Positions 22,610 to 23,961 of a stretch of 23,961 nucleotides of DNA are shown piece after piece. Made by a program: the position numbers and the translations under genes. Each line of letters begins with the position of its first letter. The first letter of the stretch is position 1. The notes beneath the pieces are model-generated. The model was not told the origin of the DNA, made no database searches, and was given only the letters and a program-made list of their open reading frames with translations. This stretch comes from Syntrophobacterales bacterium (GTDB lineage Bacteria; Desulfobacterota; Desulfobaccia; Desulfobaccales; 0-14-0-80-60-11): positions 1-23,961 of the forward strand of contig JALNYP010000062.1 in NCBI GenBank assembly GCA_023229795.1. Direction: 5' to 3'.

Positions 22610-23209
22610 CTATGCTTGTTGTTCACTATGGGGCATAATTGTTTCAATGATTTTGTTGATTCCTAGTTCATAATTATTTCTAAGATCCACATAGAGTTTG
22701 TCGCTCAAATACGAAGGGACTTCGATAGATTCGATTAGAACAGGTATTACTCGAGGCCACTTACCCTCTATTTCACGGGAAAGGGCCGCTTTAAATTCTT
22801 CCTGCACCCATTTAGAATTTATGGAACTATTTGAAAGAAGGGCAATCATATATCCGCTAGTGGTCAGCCCTTCTTCTATCTTACTTGATATGCTGTCCCC
22901 TGGTTTTATTTGCTCATCTGCTAACCAGACACGTAACCCCCTTTTTCTAAGATTTATAGCGAGATAATCCGCAATTTCTTTATCATTAAATGCGTATGCA
23001 ATGAAAATCTGAGGCTTTTCAAAGAGAGAATAAAATTGTTTCAATTCATCAACTTTACTCACATCAAATTCTATCATTTTTCCCTTTATTTTACATGAAA
23101 TCTTACGCTGAAATTGAAGGGACTCAAGCCACTTACGAAATAGAGAGACAGTAGCTGATACTGTGACTGCTCCTATAGCGCCGAGTATAATATTTATCAC
23201 GTCAATCAT
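22610..23209 (-). CDS. Membrane-anchored TIR-domain protein
   Basis: A 199-residue protein with an N-terminal membrane helix (about 5-24), a short cytoplasmic linker with KISCKIKGKMIEFDVSKVDE (36-55) and a TIR domain (65-195). The TIR domain begins IFIAYAFNDKEIADYL (68-83) and continues GLRVWLADEQIKPGDS (91-106). The expected catalytic Glu lies in the SKWVQEEF segment (W134, E137 or E138), which is intact. Bacterial TIR domains commonly cleave NAD in antiphage systems. The linker resembles the small domain found beside signalling effector domains (EACC1-like), which is a resemblance only. The gene starts just after the membrane-protein frame ending at 23216, so they form one unit. The region is visibly AT-rich compared with its neighbours, suggesting transfer. 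Confidence 0.8.
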   Translation of the reverse strand: MIDVINIILGAIGAVTVSATVSLFRKWLESLQFQRKISCKIKGKMIEFDVSKVDELKQFYSLFEKPQIFIAYAFNDKEIADYLAINLRKRGLRVWLADEQIKPGDSISSKIEEGLTTSGYMIALLSNSSINSKWVQEEFKAALSREIEGKWPRVIPVLIESIEVPSYLSDKLYVDLRNNYELGINKIIETIMPHSEQQA

Positions 23210-23215
23210 AAATTC

Positions 23216-23563
23216 TCAGAGCGCATTTGTTATTACAACGATGCATAAAAGAAGTGAAGCAAACCCAAATGCATTGTCTGTCAACATCCATGCATTTTGA
23301 ACAAACCAAAGTTTGCTTGGAAAGGTGGCCCATCGAGGTAGCGGTACGGAGCCCATCGTCTCTCCATGCTTGTGTTTCATTGCCAAGGACAGGATGAGCA
23401 AAATAAGATGACTTCCGATAAGGATTAACCAAACCGGGATTTCCCTATTAACGCTCGGGCTATTGAATCGCGAGAAAAAAGGGAAAAAGTTTGGATTATG
23501 AATCCAAATACCCAAAGTGGCAAAATCTAAGGAAAGGGCTACAGTTGCCAAATTGCCCCCCAT
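23216..23563 (-). CDS. Membrane protein, second half of a split gene
   Basis: A 115-residue frame with three likely membrane helices (about 5-21, 42-62 and 92-113). It starts with ATG inside the G6 tract region (23556-23561) but has no ribosome site, and it overlaps the preceding frame by 25 bases in the -1 frame. A shift of -1 on GGGGGG would join the two into one 186-residue protein with a continuous helix at the junction (NSLAWGG|NLATVALSLDFATLGIW). I do not recognise the family. It ends just upstream of the TIR gene start. Confidence 0.5.
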   Translation of the reverse strand: MGGNLATVALSLDFATLGIWIHNPNFFPFFSRFNSPSVNREIPVWLILIGSHLILLILSLAMKHKHGETMGSVPLPRWATFPSKLWFVQNAWMLTDNAFGFASLLLCIVVITNAL

Positions 23564-23775
23564 GCTAAAGAATTCGACTGGGATTCTTGAAAGCGCTCCA
23601 TTTCTTTAGTAATTCTCGTTAAAACCTCCTGTGGGGAAAGGCCGGAGCAAATTACCTCCCTCGTCGAACGGAGAGCCTTTGCAGCAAAAATCAAACGCGA
23701 GGCTAACCAATCAGCCAAGACGGTCAGTAGAGACACTACGGAAGTGAGAATTACTGCTATCCAAAAATCAATCAT
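23539..23775 (-). CDS. Membrane protein, first half of a split gene
   Basis: A 78-residue frame with one N-terminal membrane helix (about 4-22) followed by a charged helix (LSPQEVLTRITKEMERFQES, 46-65). It ends four codons after W72-G73-A74, directly downstream of the G6 tract at 23556-23561 (minus strand). It should be continued by the frame 23563-23216. It has no obvious ribosome site. It is probably the 5' part of a single gene co-transcribed with the TIR protein. Alternatives are a sequencing or assembly error, a phase-variable tract, or programmed frameshifting. Confidence 0.5.
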   Translation of the reverse strand: MIDFWIAVILTSVVSLLTVLADWLASRLIFAAKALRSTREVICSGLSPQEVLTRITKEMERFQESQSNSLAWGAIWQL

Positions 23776-23830
23776 CAGGTTTTACTTTTCTGGCTCGCCA
23801 ATATTTATTGATTTGGATAATTTTTTCAAA

Positions 23831-23836
23831 ATTATA
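23831..23836 (-). promoter_or_regulatory. Possible -10 element of the TIR operon
   Basis: TATAAT on the minus strand, about 56 bases before the ATG at 23775, in an AT-rich stretch. The matching -35 would fall inside the terminal inverted repeat and is weak. If real, the repeat end would contribute to expression of the defence-like operon. Confidence 0.3.
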
Positions 23837-23850
23837 GGGTAATTTAGTTA

Positions 23851-23958
23851 GTTCTCATCCAGAAAGTCGTGATTTCATGTTGGTGTTTTAGCGTCGGCGG
23901 GCCATTTCTAGCCGGCGCTCAGGTTAATCAAAATCTATGAGAGCGAATTTGCCGGTTA
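23851..23958 (-). repeat. Right copy of 108-bp terminal inverted repeat
   Basis: Exact reverse complement of positions 1-108. Three more bases (GCT) lie beyond it at the contig end. See the left copy. Confidence 0.9.
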
Positions 23959-23961
23959 GCT

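Noticed and set aside
1..23961. CRISPR array, tRNA, rRNA or transposase
   Set aside because: Looked for on both strands; no regularly spaced repeats, cloverleaf, rRNA-like sequence or transposase motif was found.

Overview
The window looks like a contig from a GC-rich, strictly anaerobic bacterium, most likely a Desulfobacterota relative (a Desulfobacca- or Syntrophobacter-like lineage). The reasons are a 2-oxoacid:ferredoxin oxidoreductase beta subunit, a six-gene membrane complex related to group 4 hydrogenases, a fused ChlI/ChlD-type cobaltochelatase, a multi-PAS hybrid kinase, and dispersed hairpin repeats of a kind seen in such genomes. The taxonomy is inference. No rRNA, tRNA, CRISPR array or transposase was seen.

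Layout. Positions 1-108 and 23851-23958 are perfect inverted copies of one 108-bp sequence, so the contig is bounded by a repeat. 390-3211 (+) carries a small Cys-rich protein, a YfcE-type phosphodiesterase, a HigB-HigA toxin-antitoxin pair, a decayed second copy of the phosphodiesterase 3' end, and a zinc-dependent phospholipase C-like protein. 3212-4358 has no convincing gene and is full of hairpin repeats. 4359-6873 (+) encodes a fused AAA/VWA chelatase subunit and a DUF4337 membrane protein, converging on a small coiled-coil/zinc-site protein (6965-7492, -) and a 1056-residue hybrid histidine kinase (7797-10967, -).

11624-20155 (+) is the main operon-like block. A PTS IIA protein with an N-terminal DNA-binding domain is followed by HyfB-, HyfC-, HyfE-, HyfF-, HyfG- and HyfH/I-like subunits. 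The large (HyfG-like) subunit lacks the Cys ligands of the NiFe site, while the small subunit keeps all its FeS ligands. The complex is therefore best read as an energy-converting hydrogenase-related (Ehr) complex, probably an FeS-to-membrane ion pump or quinone-type module, and not a true hydrogenase.

20166-23775 (-) reads, in transcription order, as a split membrane protein, a TIR-domain protein, a 41-codon decayed copy of the porB 5' end, HicB-HicA, intact porB, and an NAD(P)-binding protein. The membrane protein/TIR pair is visibly AT-rich and looks imported, probably a defence module. A recurring architecture is the most unusual thing seen: both toxin-antitoxin modules (higBA and hicBA) sit between an intact host gene and a diverged direct-repeat fragment of the end of that same gene nearest the module (yfcE 3' end and porB 5' end).
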